16,603 nucleotides of DNA, taken from Chromera velia (Eukaryota > Sar > Chromeraceae). Under the pieces are notes generated by a model. It saw only the letters and a program-made list of their open reading frames with translations, did no database searches and had not been told where the DNA came from. Where the stretch lies: contig JAHBMJ010001112.1 of NCBI GenBank assembly GCA_018398765.1, positions 20,001-36,603 on the forward strand, given 5' to 3'. Below are positions 1-9,240 of this stretch, piece by piece. Within the stretch, counting starts at the first letter, position 1. Each line of letters starts with the position of its first letter. The position numbers and the translations under genes are program-made.

Positions 1-305
1 CTAAGAAAAGTTCCTGGACCATCCGTTTCTGAAAACCTTTTCCTCAGAACCTGCCAGAACCTGCTGAAACCACCTTAAACCGGCCTTTTCTTAATAGAAA
101 TATGATCACACCAACCAGGAACACTCGCAAACTGATGAGACAATCAGTGTTTTTATTCTTTTTCGTGCCCTAGCCGTCACCCCCCTCCTATCCCCCTCCC
201 TCATTGCCTGAACTGTGAATAGCAGCCGCAGCCTAGAGCCGCAACGCCGCCCGGACTTTCGTTTAGAACTGCAGGATGAGGCCTGGATGACAAAGCTGAA
301 TAACA

Positions 306-875
306 GTGGTGGCTATCTATTTTTTCTCCTTCTGCTTATTGTTTACCCCTAGGTTTATCCCCTTAAAGTTTCAGGTATTGAGAGAAGAGAAGAAGAAACG
401 CGGAGGGCGTATCGTCATTCAACACCCTGTTTGTGGAGAGATGCTCTTATTATCTGCTTGCATGTTGCTTCGTGATAAAAAACTTGCTACAACAAGACAA
501 ATCTGCATCACTCGGAAGCCCCTCCTTCACCATGCCCTTCCGAAGCGTGATAACTACTCTGTTGGACTACGGGATGTGGTCGTGTCTCTGTGGGAAGAGG
601 GGGACGGAAAGGAGTAGTATGTGTCGAAGGTAGTTGACTTAGTGAATCCTGAGGACAAGCATCCAGTGATAAAGAGGGGGATAAGTGTTAGGTTGTCTCG
701 TGTGGCCCATATTGTTGAAAACAAGGGTATTTCTACCCGAGTGATTTTGTATGAGAAAGTGAACGACAGAGATGATTCTAAGTCCTTTTTTTAGATTCAT
801 TCAGCAGTTTTGATCGATGGTGGACTCCAAATTTAAAAGGAAGAATTGCAGCGAGCTGAGCGATCCTTCTTTAAA
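306..875 (+). pseudogene. possible decayed ORF, function unknown
   Basis: One reading frame from about 306 stays protein-like through interruptions. It reads to a TAG at 615-617, continues in the same frame for about 58 codons (including the charged stretch VSKVVDLVNPEDKHPVIKR) to a TAG after DDSKSFF, then on through a TAA to adjacent TAG and TGA codons near 875. There is no credible ATG at the left end; the first codon after an upstream TGA is GTG. I do not recognise the product. It could be a degenerate gene or repeat-derived ORF, or chance. A second frame, 817-1044, overlaps its end and encodes a charged 75-residue peptide of equally uncertain status. Confidence 0.2.
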
Positions 876-1044
876 GAATATGAAAAGTAGTGAAAAGCTG
901 AGAGAGCTTCTTCCAGGGGAAGTTAGACTGGAGGAAGAAGTTGTGCAGATAGAGCTGAAAGTAAAGGGAACCACTTATAGTGTGGAAAGTGGGGGTCCTG
1001 CTGTGGGACATGGCGAGGAAAGTGGGGATATGCTTTCAGACTAG
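817..1044 (+). other. small ORF, 75 codons, unrecognised
   Basis: An ATG-initiated frame encodes a Lys/Glu-rich peptide (MVDSKFKRKNCSELSDPSLK...) ending in TAG. It contains no domain I know. It overlaps the tail of the possible decayed ORF to its left in another frame, so the two may be fragments of one decayed gene separated by a frameshift, or the ORF may be fortuitous. There is no splice or promoter evidence. Confidence 0.15.
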
Positions 1045-2030
1045 CTTCAAAAATGAAGTGGATAAAGAAAACCATCATTTATATAAGAAACTTAAACGTT
1101 AAAAAACGTTTTTAAGCATTAGAACTCAGTAGAAGTAAAGTTATGTAAGGTTTCATAAGGTTCTTTTAGGTTCTGAAAAAAGTTATTGAACCTAGGCTTT
1201 TGTCTTTTTAGAACCTATAGTAGTGAAATGACTTTAAACCTCTATAACTTCATGATAAAAGCAAACAATCACCCAGTTTGTATTATGTATAAGGTTCTAC
1301 TGGGCTTAGAACCACATTGAACACACTTTTAAGAGTATACATCTTCTCTATCTTTGTTTAGGAGGGGGGTACAGACTATGTTTTATTATATTTTCTTTTA
1401 AGTGATATATCCTAGGCCCTTTGGTCAGGTCCCCACCTATCCTGCTCCAAGGAAAGGTGAGTGGTCAATCTGTTCCTGTCTTCGTATTCCTCCTGTTTAT
1501 TTGACTCCATAAATGAAAGGGAGACAGTCAGAGACAATCTGCTAGCAAGCGCATGCGACTTTCTGCCGCGAGCAAGCTGCTGAACCCGGGCGCCTATGGC
1601 TTTCCTCTAGCTCTATTCACCCTGTTTGAGCCTGCCATGCAATATATGTGATTTCCTGTCTCTACTAACTTTAGGCTATGAATCCTTGTGTCTTTGAGTA
1701 AATGGGTGAATGAGTAGGCGTGTTAGGTTTCCGTGTCCGTCTACATGTCTGTCTTAAAGTATCCCTCGGTTGCTGTCCACGATACTCGTTTCGATGCACG
1801 GTGCTCCTGTAGACAAATTTTTCCAGTTTTTATGTGCATGCATGCCAGTCTGTGACGTAGTTTTGTCTTCGTGTGCTCTGTCCCGGCTAAACTGTCTAGC
1901 TTTCTCTGTTCCACATTTTTCTGTGTCCCTTAGGCTATGTGTGTATTAAAATTTGTCTCTTTTGAATGACCGGATGCACGTTGATTGAGTGCAGAAGTGC
2001 TGAGACTCTGAAAAGAAGCGCAAGGGCGAA
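1045..2030. other. non-coding AT-rich stretch with AGGTTCT/AGAACCT motifs
   Basis: I see no gene here. The heptamer AGGTTCT and its complement AGAACCT recur between about 1150 and 1320, and related copies (CAGAACCTGCCAGAACCTG) occur near position 45. This may be an old repeat family, but I cannot define its ends. From 1340 to 2030 the DNA looks unique and non-coding. Confidence 0.3.
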
Positions 2031-2060
2031 AGACTGACTGACTGACTGACTGACTAACTG
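2031..2060. repeat. (GACT)n microsatellite
   Basis: Tandem GACT tetranucleotide run, degenerating into ACTAACTGACCCACTGATTGACTGG downstream. Confidence 0.85.
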
Positions 2061-2175
2061 ACCCACTGATTGACTGGCAGCGACAGACAGTCACAGTGAC
2101 TGACTATTTGTCTGTCTTCTAGGTCTGTCTTGCTGTTTATAAAAAAATTCCCCTCCCCTGGAATGAAAATATGGC

Positions 2176-2224
2176 CTGTCTGCCTGCCTGCCCACCTGCT
2201 CGCCTGCCTACCTATCTGTCTGCT
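2176..2224. repeat. degenerate (CTGC/CTGT)n microsatellite
   Basis: Imperfect tetranucleotide repeat of CTGCC/CTGTC type. Confidence 0.7.
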
Positions 2225-2288
2225 TCTCCATATGTTTGTCTGTATGACATTGTATGTAGGTGTATGCGTGTGTGTATAAGGCCAGGAG

Positions 2289-2323
2289 ACACACACACAT
2301 ACATACACACACACACACATACA

Positions 2324-2362
<39 letters not shown>

Positions 2363-2384
2363 CAAGAGCGAGAGCGAGAGTAAG

Positions 2385-2415
<31 letters not shown>

Positions 2416-2450
2416 GAGAGAGAGAAAGAGAGAAAGAGAGAGAGAGAGAA
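2289..2450. repeat. compound (CA)n-(GA)n-(CA)n-(GA)n microsatellite
   Basis: A (CA) block with CATA interruptions (2289-2340) is followed by (AG)n (2341-2362), a GAGCGAGAG spacer, a second (AC) block to 2414 and a second AG/AAAG block to 2450. Long ORFs here are low-complexity translations, not genes. Confidence 0.95.
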
Positions 2451-2878
2451 TGTGGGCAGCTTGTGCTTTAAGGCTCTAGCAGGACTATATTTATGATATA
2501 TTTCATTGTGTCGGCCTTTGTGCCTCGTATGTTTTTGTGCGTACGTGAGAGCTTCTTCTGAAAGGCTCTGTGACATTCCTGCTCCACTCTACCGTAAGGC
2601 CTGTATATGCTAGTGTGTATGGTTGTCTCTCGGTGTATGTTTGTCTATCTATTCTTTTGTATGACCACCAGGCGGTGCACCGAGGTCTGCTTGCTTGAAA
2701 TCACACTTAAAACTCTCTGGGTTGCTTTCCTGCTTTGGGGTCATTACCCAAGGCCACTGCCTCTTTTTGCACTGTACAATTTTGAATGTTCTGCATATCA
2801 GTCTGTGAATGAAATAAAAGCCTTAAAAACTTTGAAGGAAAGGGAATATTCCTTAGCACGTCCCTATCTGATCTTCTG
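2451..2878. other. unique non-coding spacer
   Basis: Between the microsatellites I see no supported gene; the ORF crossing this stretch runs into the (CT)n tract and looks fortuitous. Confidence 0.5.

Positions 2879-2933
<55 letters not shown>
2879..2933. repeat. (CT)n-(GT)n microsatellite
   Basis: (CT) to about 2920 followed by (GT) to 2933; the reverse complement of the CA/GA pattern at 2289-2450. Confidence 0.95.
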
Positions 2934-3045
2934 ACACTGTGTGTATGTGTCTCCGTCCGTGTATGTGCGATCTATACCTGTGCGAGCTTGTCAGTCTGAG
3001 TAATGTGCATGCTTATGTGTGCATGCGATGTAGCAGTGAGAGTGT

Positions 3046-3048
<3 letters not shown>

Positions 3049-3109
<61 letters not shown>

Positions 3110-3112
3110 TGT

Positions 3113-3152
<40 letters not shown>

Positions 3153-3210
3153 GTATGTGTGTGTATGTATATATGTGTGTGTGTGTGTGTGTCTGTATGT
3201 ATGTGTGTAC
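3049..3210. repeat. (CT)n-(GT)n microsatellite with GTAT variants
   Basis: (CT) 3049-3076, then a long (GT) tract with GTGTAT and GTAT interruptions to about 3210, ending in an ACGTACGCACGT alternating stretch. Followed by purine-rich, GAGA-like DNA to about 3290. Confidence 0.95.
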
Positions 3211-3734
3211 GTACGCACGTTAGCAGACAGGTGGCAGACGAAGACTCATGATCAGGGAGAGATAGAGAGCGAGAGAGGGAAAGAGCTAGATGGATGTACG
3301 GTTCTGCATAGGAGAAAGAGATCGAGACCGATGCACCAAGACTGAAGTAGAGAAACTGACAGTGTCTCAGACAGACAGCAAGATCGAGAGACAAAGGCTA
3401 CGACAAAGGGTAAAAGATGATAAAAGAGTAACTATTGTGTAAGTGATGCAGACATATATGCAGACACTGTAATACACTGTCAAAGACTAGGTTAAATACT
3501 GTTGGCTCACTTCTCCCCGGTCCTTGGACCGTCCTCCGTATCTGGGACTTTTTTACAGATACCTTTAGTGTGTTTTCGTATCAAACCTAATCAAGTTATT
3601 AGTGTATTAAGAGATCATGTTTAACTTAACTAGAAAACGAGTCAATCATTCTCTAGATCGTCGTTTTTTCCTTTTTAAAAATGTTAGAAAAAATATGGCA
3701 AATTAGTTTTATAAACTCAGGTAAAGAATGTGTA
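3211..3734. other. unique flank left of the copia element
   Basis: Purine-rich to about 3290, then AT-rich unique DNA. No gene or RNA is supported. Confidence 0.5.
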
Positions 3735-3739
3735 TTGTA
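3735..3739. other. target-site duplication, left copy (TTGTA)
   Basis: TTGTA lies directly outside the left LTR and matches 10565-10569 directly outside the right LTR. A 5-bp duplication is the usual product of Ty1/copia integrase. Confidence 0.93.
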
Positions 3740-3785
3740 TGTAGAATATAGGAGACTTAAGCTACGATCAGGGAAGAGACATCTA

Positions 3786-3792
3786 CTTTATA
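3786..3792 (-). promoter_or_regulatory. TATA-like box in the LTR
   Basis: Reads TATAAAG in element orientation, about 47 nt before the LTR end, leaving room for a very short R-U5. The equivalent in the 5' LTR is 10350-10356 and would be the one driving the element. A second, weaker TTTATAC lies about 60 bp upstream. Assigned by sequence only. Confidence 0.4.
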
Positions 3793-3811
3793 GGAAAGTC
3801 TGTCAGTCAAG

Positions 3812-3842
3812 GAAGTCGGAATGATCGGCTGATTCCGACTTC
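3812..3842. promoter_or_regulatory. LTR hairpin flanked by GTCAGTCAA repeats
   Basis: GAAGTCGGAAT and ATTCCGACTTC form an 11-bp inverted repeat around a 9-nt loop. The 9-mer GTCAGTCAA (TTGACTGAC on the other strand) occurs on each side, at 3802-3810 and 3852-3860, in the same orientation. In element orientation all of this lies upstream of the TATA-like box, in U3. The right LTR has the same layout with a 10-bp stem. Confidence 0.5.
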
Positions 3843-4000
3843 TGTATAAAGGTCAGTCAATCTTAAACGATCAATCGGATGCAATTGATTCGACTCTGCA
3901 ACATGGATCCGCGTGAGCCGTGCGTCCCGGGCCCGGCCAGGGCATGTCGATCCCGGCGCGCGCCGTCTCCCGATCGCATGCACGCCTGCTCAACTTCACA

Positions 4001-4018
4001 ATCACCCCCCATGGATTG
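4001..4018 (-). other. polypurine tract region
   Basis: In element orientation ATGGGGGGTGAT abuts the 3' LTR, the position where plus-strand DNA synthesis is primed. The G6 run is the likely core; the TGAT beside the LTR makes the tract imperfect. Confidence 0.6.
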
Positions 4019-4068
4019 GCATACATCGAACACATGAATCAATCCATGCAAGAAGCAGAGCAGGCAAG

Positions 4069-4575
4069 TCATACATGCAGGAATTTAGTCTGTCTGTCGG
4101 CATGCTGAGGTCCTGTAGGCACCCACTTCACATTCGCGTTCAACTCTTTGATCATTTCACGAGTGTAATCAAGCTCCCCCTAAAATTGAGGCTCACTCAT
4201 GGACTGACCACTCGCGAGTTGAAACATGAGTGGCTGAGAATCACTCACCATTATGACAGGAATCTCATACCTGAACAGCTTCTTCATTAAATCCCTGTAC
4301 CGGTATGCTTCCTTACATCTATCTTTCAGAGCCAGAAGCTCAGCTGCAGTGGTACTGCCAAGCTTCCTGCCTTCTTCTTTCGACCTCCATGCAACTGTAT
4401 TCACGTACCCAAGCGCACAAAGGTCCTTCAAGGCAGACTGACTCACAATCTGGAATTCAAGTCCCTTCCTCCCTGTCTTCTCTGACAACTTGTAGGATGT
4501 ATCGACCCACCCCACCAAGACAGGATGCTCTCCTTCCTTCAATCCCTTCAACTCAAGAGCACGATGCGTCTGCTA
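4069..4575 (-). pseudogene. pol: copia pol, RNase H domain (broken)
   Basis: This is the C-terminal part of pol, an RNase H that would degrade the RNA strand of the RNA:DNA hybrid. Visible motifs in order are LVGWVDTSYK (first catalytic Asp), STTAAELLALKDR (catalytic Glu) and IMVSDSQPLMF (second Asp). An in-frame TAG at 4180-4182 interrupts it, after which the frame still reads DYTREMIKELNANVKWVP and TGPQHADRQTKF, the typical copia RNase H tail, ending at TGA 4069-4071. It is in a different frame from the RT part. The frame change must lie between 4548 (stop in the RT frame) and 4575 (stop in this frame). Confidence 0.85.
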
Positions 4576-5309
<734 letters not shown>

Positions 5310-6623
5310 CTACACAATGGAGGCCCTCACAAGCCTGGAATCGGCAGTCCCCGAATACGTTTCCACAAACTTCCTTTTATCCTCAAACCCCCTGACGACA
5401 AGTCTACTCTTGGCTACTCTCTCTCCATTCTTCAATTTCCATGTGCGCACAATCCGGAGTGTCAGTGGTTTCTTTCCTTTTGCTCTTGCCTCACTTGCCT
5501 CCATCGCAGAATCGAGCACAAAAACAAAGCAGTCCTTCCACCTACGGAATTCCTTTTCGTCACTCTCCTTGAAGAGTCCCTGACGAATCTCTTCTGCTGT
5601 TGCCTCAACGTGCCCTTTCATCGAGTTCTCTTCTCGAGACACGAGCTTGCGTGCAGCTGCGGCTTTTTGCACTCGCAGAACAAGAGAAAGCGCTTTGTCA
5701 AAACGCTCTCCTGCCCCCCGCTCAGCCATCCGCTGCCTCTTTGCTCTAAAGGCTCTCATCTTTTCTCTGCGCGTTTTCCATTTCAGACGACAAAACCCAA
5801 CAAACTCTGGCTGCTCGACTTCCTCACTTGCTTCTCCTACACCCCCCTCACCGGTGGAACCGAGCTGACCACCGGTGGAAGCATCTGGATCAAGGGCATT
5901 CACTCCGAAGAGCGAATCGTCATCGTTGCTGTGCACAGAATCAGAGTCCAGAATGTTGGGATACTGAATGGCGTCTTCTTGTGCTTCCACAGAAGGGTCG
6001 CAGGCGGCTGAGTCAGACGCTCTTCCCCCCTCTTCTGGGAAATCTCTACTCGCTCCTTCTCCCCCGCCATGAACGCGTGCGAGCGCCTCGGCAGGGATCT
6101 GCATTCCCTCCCCAAACTGGAAGTGGGCAGCCACTTCATCACCCTTGCGGTCATCGATCTCCTCTAAACGAGACGGCTTCCACTGTCCTGTTCGGGGGCT
6201 TTGTTGAAGAACAGCCACGTCAGTGTGCCTCTTTCCCTCCCTCATCACTTGTGCGGGAAACCAGGCACCCCCTGCTCTTTGTGCTATCACCCCCTTCTTT
6301 CGTTCTGACGACTCCACTGGCGGGCCCGAACCGTCTCCTTCATTCAGGGGCGCTGCTGGCTCAGCTCCACCCCCAGAAACGTCTCCATCCTCGTCAAAAG
6401 ACTCCATGGACACAGGCACCCCCCGTCTTTGCACCGCAGTGCGTCGGACAGGGAGCTCCATGTCAAAATCGGACCCATCATCATCGTCATCGGAACCGGG
6501 GACGTCCGTCTCCTCATCATCTGAACGGTGGGACTGCTGCTGCTGACGGGGAAGGCAATCGGCTCCTTCTTTCCCCACCCACCGATGGAGACGGACCTGA
6601 GACGGATGGAGTCGCACCCCCAC
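5310..6623 (-). pseudogene. pol: copia pol, integrase-RT linker and RT N-terminus
   Basis: A 437-codon open stretch bounded by in-frame TAGs at 6624-6626 and 5310-5312. The first half is a variable, acidic, low-complexity linker ([18 protein letters not shown]). The last about 70 residues are the start of RVT_2 ([20 protein letters not shown]), continuing beyond the TAG into the RT core. No start codon is expected, since this is an internal part of a polyprotein. The apparent first codon is GTG. Confidence 0.8.
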
Positions 6624-7134
6624 CTATCTACCCTTGCGGTTGCACACAACAGAAACAACCTTCGTCGAGAGAACACCCCCAAAAAACCCAACCTCCCCCC
6701 TTGGCTCCCATCCCTGCACATGCCCTGGCGCCCTATCAACAAAGCGCACTTGGTCCCCGACAGTCACCGGAGACACCCCTGCAGAGCCTTTTCCAAACAC
6801 AGTAACATCTGGGGAAAGACCTGTCGCTGAATGCACAGTCGCGTTCAACTGCTGTGCAACACCCTGCAGGAAGAAAGGCCAAAGAAAGGACGGAAGATAA
6901 AGAGACAGAAAGAACTTCCGAACGAGGGCCTTCACTGAAGCGTTCACCCTCTCCACTCGACCTTGGGATTCGGGAGTGTAAGGTGCCCCAAACTTATGAT
7001 GGATGCCTTCCTGCCTGCAAAACCGTTCATACGAGCGGGCAGTAAATTCACCTCCATTGTCAGAGCACACGACTTTCGGCTTTCCTTTCCCCAACTTCTC
7101 GTACTTCCGCGTCCACGCAATGAGATGCGTGACC
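6227..7134. repeat. first copy of a 908-bp direct duplication (probable assembly artefact)
   Basis: Matches 7136-8043 at a constant offset of 909 bp. I saw no mismatch, and the translations are identical wherever compared. It runs from integrase into the linker and ends exactly at the N at 7135. Confidence 0.9.
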
Positions 7135-7135
7135 N
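7135..7135. other. single-N assembly gap
   Basis: The only ambiguous base in the window, sitting exactly at the junction of the two identical 908-bp copies. Confidence 0.97.
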
Positions 7136-8043
7136 GCCTCTTTCCCTCCCTCATCACTTGTGCGGGAAACCAGGCACCCCCTGCTCTTTGTGCTATCACC
7201 CCCTTCTTTCGTTCTGACGACTCCACTGGCGGGCCCGAACCGTCTCCTTCATTCAGGGGCGCTGCTGGCTCAGCTCCACCCCCAGAAACGTCTCCATCCT
7301 CGTCAAAAGACTCCATGGACACAGGCACCCCCCGTCTTTGCACCGCAGTGCGTCGGACAGGGAGCTCCATGTCAAAATCGGACCCATCATCATCGTCATC
7401 GGAACCGGGGACGTCCGTCTCCTCATCATCTGAACGGTGGGACTGCTGCTGCTGACGGGGAAGGCAATCGGCTCCTTCTTTCCCCACCCACCGATGGAGA
7501 CGGACCTGAGACGGATGGAGTCGCACCCCCACCTATCTACCCTTGCGGTTGCACACAACAGAAACAACCTTCGTCGAGAGAACACCCCCAAAAAACCCAA
7601 CCTCCCCCCTTGGCTCCCATCCCTGCACATGCCCTGGCGCCCTATCAACAAAGCGCACTTGGTCCCCGACAGTCACCGGAGACACCCCTGCAGAGCCTTT
7701 TCCAAACACAGTAACATCTGGGGAAAGACCTGTCGCTGAATGCACAGTCGCGTTCAACTGCTGTGCAACACCCTGCAGGAAGAAAGGCCAAAGAAAGGAC
7801 GGAAGATAAAGAGACAGAAAGAACTTCCGAACGAGGGCCTTCACTGAAGCGTTCACCCTCTCCACTCGACCTTGGGATTCGGGAGTGTAAGGTGCCCCAA
7901 ACTTATGATGGATGCCTTCCTGCCTGCAAAACCGTTCATACGAGCGGGCAGTAAATTCACCTCCATTGTCAGAGCACACGACTTTCGGCTTTCCTTTCCC
8001 CAACTTCTCGTACTTCCGCGTCCACGCAATGAGATGCGTGACC
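7136..8043. repeat. second copy of the 908-bp direct duplication
   Basis: Begins right after the N and repeats 6227-7134. Only this copy is continuous with the upstream half of integrase, and only the other copy is continuous with the RT half. That is the pattern expected for two overlapping contig ends left unmerged. Confidence 0.9.
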
Positions 8044-8414
8044 GCCTGCCACTTGTGTTTCAGTGGCAGCAAGTCGATCTTTCTTATCGCTCCATCAACA
8101 AGAACAGACACTCAAATAAATCCCCCTGCCCCCCTGCACTTCGATTTGAATAAATCATGGAAGACAATGTTATTGAAAGACTGAGGGGCAGAGACACGAT
8201 CAGAAGAAGAGCGAGGCACCTTCCACGCACGAGCATTCACGAAGATACATGCAGGACATTCATCATGCACATCATCGCACTCATGCAAAGAAACATCCAT
8301 TCCTTTCTCAATCAAGGTAGAAAAGAGACGCTTCCCACTCGCATGGGAATACCGGTGATGCAAGAAATGCAAAAGACGCTTCCTTTCCTCTGCCTTCTCT
8401 GGAAAAGAAACCTT
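7533..8414 (-). pseudogene. pol: copia pol, GAG-pre-integrase and integrase core (broken)
   Basis: The HHCC zinc-binding segment comes first (LHHRYSHASGKRLFSTLIEK...DECPACIFVNARAWKVPR), then the DDE core that joins element cDNA to the target. The first Asp is in HDLFKSK (codon 8154-8156), the second in VVCSDNGGEF (7968-7970), and the Glu in GRVERVN, exactly 35 residues after the second Asp (DD35E). A TGA at 8112-8114 interrupts between the first Asp and VSVLVDGAIRK, and a TAG at 8415-8417 lies just upstream. The domain then ends at a TAG (7533-7535, duplicated at 6624-6626). All catalytic residues are retained. Part of this region is present again at 6624-7134 through the duplication. Confidence 0.9.
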
Positions 8415-8906
8415 CTATCCTTCTTTCTCCTTCCTATCTGCATCGCTATCTGCGTTTTTATTCTCTTTTTCGTTCTCAGGCTGTCTAAGCCTTTTGCCTC
8501 TCTCCTCTTTTTTCGCCTTTTTAGGCTTTTTTTTCTTTTTGTTTCCATTCTCCTTTTCAAAAAGGAAAGTTTCTGTCACCAGTGGCTCAGCAAAACGGAC
8601 TCGGCGGGGTGCCTTCCGCTTTGCTTTTGCCGGATGAGCAGACTCCCAGATATGAGACATTTCTTCCTGCCCTTCCTTCATGACGAGGACTGGCAACCCC
8701 CCAAAGGATTCAACAAGCGCAGGAAACTTTTCTCCGTTCTCGTCAGTCAGATGCACAATACCACTGCCTTCCTTCAAACTCACTTTCTTGATGTGGGAAG
8801 ACAAAAGAGAGTGAACGACATCAGGGGTCCCCGGAGAAAGCGGCAACTTCACGTGCATTCCTCCATTCACCTCTTTCGACATCAAAGGCAGGGAGACGAT
8901 ACTCTT
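8415..8906 (-). pseudogene. pol: copia pol, protease C-terminal part and basic spacer
   Basis: Same frame as integrase; open from 8906 (TGA just upstream) to TAG 8415-8417. It reads SKEVNGGMHVKLPLSPGTP and continues as a beta-rich segment (SLKEGSGIVHLTDENGEKFP), which fits the distal protease and post-protease part of copia pol. A strongly basic tail (KKKKKPKKAKKEERGKR) follows before the HHCC domain. The proximal protease is in a different frame, and the change falls between 8821 and 8909, most likely near 8885-8895. Confidence 0.65.
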
Positions 8907-9240
8907 TCATCAGCTCTGTCTCAAGCGTTGCATCTGACCGTGCAATGTCATACACTTTCTTTTCTTTCCATTCCCTCACTGCATATTCATCCATGTCAGA
9001 AGAGAAAAGAGACAAAGTGCACATTGAATCGACATGAGGGCTGACACGTGGAAGATCCCAGTTGCGAATGGCTGCTGCTCCTGCTTTCTCCCGCTGACTC
9101 CCTCCGGACTGCACCGACACTGAAGGAACACTCGCCCTCCCAGCTCTGGTGGCGTCTCCATCCGAGCGGTCCGACACGGTCAGAAACCCTTCTTCTGCCC
9201 CTTGCCCCCCTTGCCCCCCTTCTTCCCATCCTTCTTCTTG
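8821..9240 (-). pseudogene. pol: copia pol, aspartic protease N-terminal part
   Basis: Open in the -1 frame relative to gag from 9240 (TGA at 9241-9243) to TGA 8821-8823, overlapping the gag end by about 60 nt. It reads WDLPRVSPHVDSMCTLSLFS, aligning with the retropepsin active-site D-S/T-G of copia proteases, which cut the polyprotein. Met stands where Gly is nearly invariant. No ATG is needed if it is made by frameshift from gag. The GTG near 9177 is just the first alternative start codon, not a credible start. Either a programmed shift or a small indel could explain the frame. Confidence 0.65.

Larger units (their letters stand above)
3740..4000 (-). repeat. 3' LTR of copia element
   Basis: 261 bp, begins TGTAGAATAT and ends ACTTCACA on the plus strand. 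It differs from 10304-10564 only at AA/GG (about 3759-3760), C/T and A/G near 3843-3847, and C/T near 3927, all transitions. In element orientation it starts TGTGAAGTTG and ends TATTCTACA. Confidence 0.96.

Noticed and set aside
2054-3394. Several Cys/Val and His/Thr repeat ORFs
   Set aside because: Direct translations of CA/GT and CT/GA dinucleotide repeats.
5828-6805. 325-codon plus-strand ORF (and its duplicate 7160-7714)
   Set aside because: Shadow of minus-strand pol. It is Pro/His/Arg-rich with no motifs, while the opposite strand encodes recognisable copia domains.
6624-7532. 302-codon minus-strand ORF joining a linker-like N-terminus to integrase
   Set aside because: It crosses the N at 7135 and exists only because of the 909-bp duplication; the fusion is almost certainly an assembly product.
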